From positions 1 to 15,914 of the forward strand of contig JBAXUS010000145.1 in the NCBI GenBank assembly GCA_037129555.1: a stretch of DNA of 15,914 nt. The letters run 5' to 3'. This DNA comes from JANXLS01 sp037129555. Lineage in GTDB: Bacteria; Planctomycetota; SZUA-567; H5-PLA8. The notes under the pieces were generated by a model. The model was given only the letters and a program-made list of their open reading frames with translations, did not search any database and was not told the origin of the DNA. Positions 14,701 through 15,914 of this stretch are shown here, piece after piece (the stretch's first letter is position 1; each line of letters starts with the position of its first letter). A program made the position numbers and the translations under genes.

Positions 14701-15914
14701 ATGATGATTTGCGGCGGTTCGCCTTTTCCGGATTCATCAAACGGACGCCGCCCGCAGCACAGTTCATACAGCGTCACGCCCATCGCGTAAATGTCCGCGC
14801 GCGCGTCCACATGCCGCGCCTGGCCCCACTGTTCCGGCGCGCCATATTGCGGTGTTCCGAGACTTAATCCCGTCCGCGTCAACCCCTCCGATTCCGTGTC
14901 CAACGCTACACTAGAATCCGCGTCGCAGCTGCTTTCAATGTCCTCGACGCCCGCCAATTTAACGAGTCCGAAATCGGTGATGCAAAGCCGCCCGTCCTCG
15001 CTCATCAGCATGTTGCCGGGCTTGATGTCGCGATGAACCACGCCACGGTCATGCGCGTAGCCGAGACCGTCGCATGCCTGCACAATCAAGTCGATGATGA
15101 CTGTCCATTTGCCCGGCCCAACACGACCGCTGACGAACCAATCTTTAAGACTGCCGCCCGCCAGATAATCGACGAAGACGCGCGGCATTCCGCCGAGATC
15201 CCGGACGTACCAGCATTGAACCAAATTCGGATGCAGACCCAGATCGACCCAAAGCTGAGCCTCGCGCAGAAAGCGCGCTTTCGCTGACGTATCTTTGATC
15301 AGTGCCGGGAGCGGTGTTTTCACCGCCATGTCGATGTTCCACTCGCGGTGATGAACTTTGTAAACAACACCCATTCCGCCTTGTCCGGCGATGGCTGTGA
15401 CATCGTACTTGCCTTCAATCACATCGCCGACGTGCCAGTCTGAAACGTTCTGCGTCGCGGTGACGGCAGGTTGTGTAGAACGTGCTGGACTGGGGGCGGG
15501 AAAATCATCAAACTTCCGGACTCGCGTCAGAGATTGCAGCGAGTGAATCTGCCTCGGAGCGCCGGGTGCAAAAGCCTGCGGAGAATTGCCGAGTCCACCG
15601 GTCAGCGTGTGATCCGCACCGGCGTGGATGTGCATCACACCGCTGGGCCGCAGAGGGCCGATACCGCCCGTGAGCGTGTGGTCCTGACGCTCCGTGTTCC
15701 CATCGAATTCAGGAAGAATACCGCCGGTCATCGTATTCGTCGCGCCCAGCGAGGGCGTTGAATAATCCGGTTTCCTCTGCTCACTGGAAAACGTGTTTTG
15801 CCCTGGGACAACAATCCCGCCGGACATGGTGTTTTCGGAACTGAATGTGGGCAGTGGTTCCGGTGAGGGCTGCTGAATTTCAGCGTGTTCGGATACAGGC
15901 GCGGGGGGCGGGGG
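11703..15914 (-). CDS. Ser/Thr protein kinase with TPR-like region and two WD40 propellers (5' end beyond window)
   Basis: The frame is open from the right window edge to TAG at 11703: 1403 residues visible. The first internal ATG is at 15827, but 29 more codons upstream are similar in character and include another copy of the N-terminal motif, so the real start is probably outside. Numbering from that ATG: a disordered Pro/Gly/Thr-rich tail (1-135); a kinase domain with G-loop GQGGMGVVYK (148-157), K170, E189, HRDIKPGN (265-272), DFG (285-287) and APEQ (330-333); a TPR-like helical region (about 445-595); seven WD40 repeats (about 615-905); a helical linker (about 910-1005); then seven more WD40 repeats (about 1010-1345). 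All catalytic residues are present, so it should be active. An acidic, Ser/Thr-rich insert (295-320) in the activation segment could be autophosphorylated. No membrane helix is seen. Such kinases are abundant in Planctomycetota; targets are unknown. Confidence 0.95.
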   Translation of the reverse strand, partial: PPPPAPVSEHAEIQQPSPEPLPTFSSENTMSGGIVVPGQNTFSSEQRKPDYSTPSLGATNTMTGGILPEFDGNTERQDHTLTGGIGPLRPSGVMHIHAGADHTLTGGLGNSPQAFAPGAPRQIHSLQSLTRVRKFDDFPAPSPARSTQPAVTATQNVSDWHVGDVIEGKYDVTAIAGQGGMGVVYKVHHREWNIDMAVKTPLPALIKDTSAKARFLREAQLWVDLGLHPNLVQCWYVRDLGGMPRVFVDYLAGGSLKDWFVSGRVGPGKWTVIIDLIVQACDGLGYAHDRGVVHRDIKPGNMLMSEDGRLCITDFGLVKLAGVEDIESSCDADSSVALDTESEGLTRTGLSLGTPQYGAPEQWGQARHVDARADIYAMGVTLYELCCGRRPFDESGKGEPPQIIIARHLSVKPADPRTYRSDVPAPLAELALKCLAKNPADRPQTLGDMRRALADAYAFLSGELLPRLVPEVAESRASALNNRAVSMWDLGQPTQAEAAWKEALALDPRHAESIYNSALIEFRSGTLSDFEAELRLREAAKTNRKALLLLGSLQLETCDADAAARSFREALTDPALATDAVAWRSLGHSLLALERYREADDAYAKALALNPGDSAAKRGAEHARTCERSVAGRCLYPNIGFIRTIEKRVGSVRAFAVATDGRSLFSDDTQNTLCRFALPMGELLATYKGATKDILSIAVTPDGKQLLGGGDDTVLHAWSLETGLEIKTFYGKGHIGSIAALAVTRDGTAAATTGSDKSVRIWELANGTQIRTLWGHDETGCAVAFSPSMSCLVSGGNDATIRFWELPSGNAGAVLRNALTPVRALAFSLDGAFLFSAGANGRILKWDCSAVSRGELNPCALAFHGHRSNVNALALHPSGRFLFSGGDDNTVRMWDVETGRCLRTLKGHQGSVNALGVTPDGGTLISGASEHLGQPLRLWKLELDRYTRDAKSSDLYAAALHVCRVESQDSSQTASRQFKQHVNEALAAYESAQYAASYAALKRARKIAGYERDPRALELNARLTQKLPLKNVAAAYLHSEIEGRHATGIRAVAFTAHETRALTLGRNDKFIGAWDLSSGGFVRTLEGHKLTVENFELTSDGSVMVSASSDYSAAIWDVSAGTIKHSLQGHTNEATGIAVSRDNRLAATVSTDGSVKLWDIASARCVKTFEKDDSAEPLYAVKFMPDGRSLIVGGCDGAVVLWSVVLGKCVREFPGHSGAILDIAVFPDKPHFLTAGEDKTLRLWNAENGQCIWSARDGVSRFNAIVLSPDSRFIFSGGLEGPDSQVKVWEATTGRLVHSFCLHTKGIAALALSPDGCTLLTGSEDRFLRVWDIEWELLSNDPLSALTAQFRKPVAPGGPASGFSPVSGFIKKEDAKPLGDFGRSESDDPKKSRPSIFLDKGKK
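15591..15833 (-). repeat. Four copies of a [NH]T[ML][ST]GG[IL] peptide motif
   Basis: Within the disordered N-terminus of the kinase the motifs NTMSGGI (15833-15813), NTMTGGI (15737-15717), HTLTGGI (15680-15660) and HTLTGGL (15611-15591) appear. Spacings are 96, 57 and 69 bases. The peptide is conserved while the linkers are not, which suggests selection on the motif rather than recent DNA duplication. More copies may lie beyond the window. Confidence 0.75.

Overview
The window is about 15.9 kb of a bacterial chromosome with moderate to high GC. The strongest lineage hints are a very large Ser/Thr kinase fused to TPR and WD40 repeats, a TIGR04222-type membrane protein, a polyphosphate-glucokinase-like ROK protein, and the remnant of an FAD-dependent oxidoreductase. 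This mix suggests Planctomycetota or a neighbouring PVC-like or candidate phylum. That placement is inference; there is no rRNA or other phylogenetic marker here.

Left part (1-4446, mostly minus strand). A TIGR04222 membrane protein runs off the left edge with its Gly/Ser/Cys-rich tail. Next is a 592-base gene-free stretch holding an imperfect direct repeat and an AT-rich zone. Then come an Mrr-family nuclease that looks anchored to the inner membrane and a HicB-HicA toxin-antitoxin pair. The nuclease gene and the spacer beside it look more AT-rich than the rest of the window, which fits a small acquired stability or defence island.

Middle part (4447-7777). A Y-family DNA polymerase gene has a promoter so close to its start codon that the transcript may be almost leaderless. 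It is followed by a 159-base palindromic element that looks like a MITE, and then by the broken 3' end of an FAD-dependent oxidoreductase gene. On the minus strand are an SDR dehydrogenase and a short ROK sugar kinase; the kinase ends at a perfect intrinsic terminator.

Right part (7933-11651, plus strand). From a good sigma70-like promoter run a zinc-ribbon membrane protein, an ABC ATPase, its ABC-2 permease and a gamma-class carbonic anhydrase homologue. The last three are tightly spaced. A secreted protein with one CxxCH and one CxxC motif follows behind its own putative promoter. A hairpin separates it from the converging kinase gene.

Right edge (11703-15914, minus strand). A giant protein reads, from N to C: a disordered tail with four copies of a short Thr-Gly-Gly motif, a Ser/Thr kinase, a TPR-like region, and two seven-bladed WD40 propellers split by a helical linker. 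Its start lies beyond the window.

No rRNA, tRNA or CRISPR array was seen. The observations I rate most worth following are the membrane-anchored Mrr nuclease with a duplicated cytoplasmic module, the MITE-like element, and the repeat-bearing N-terminus of the kinase.
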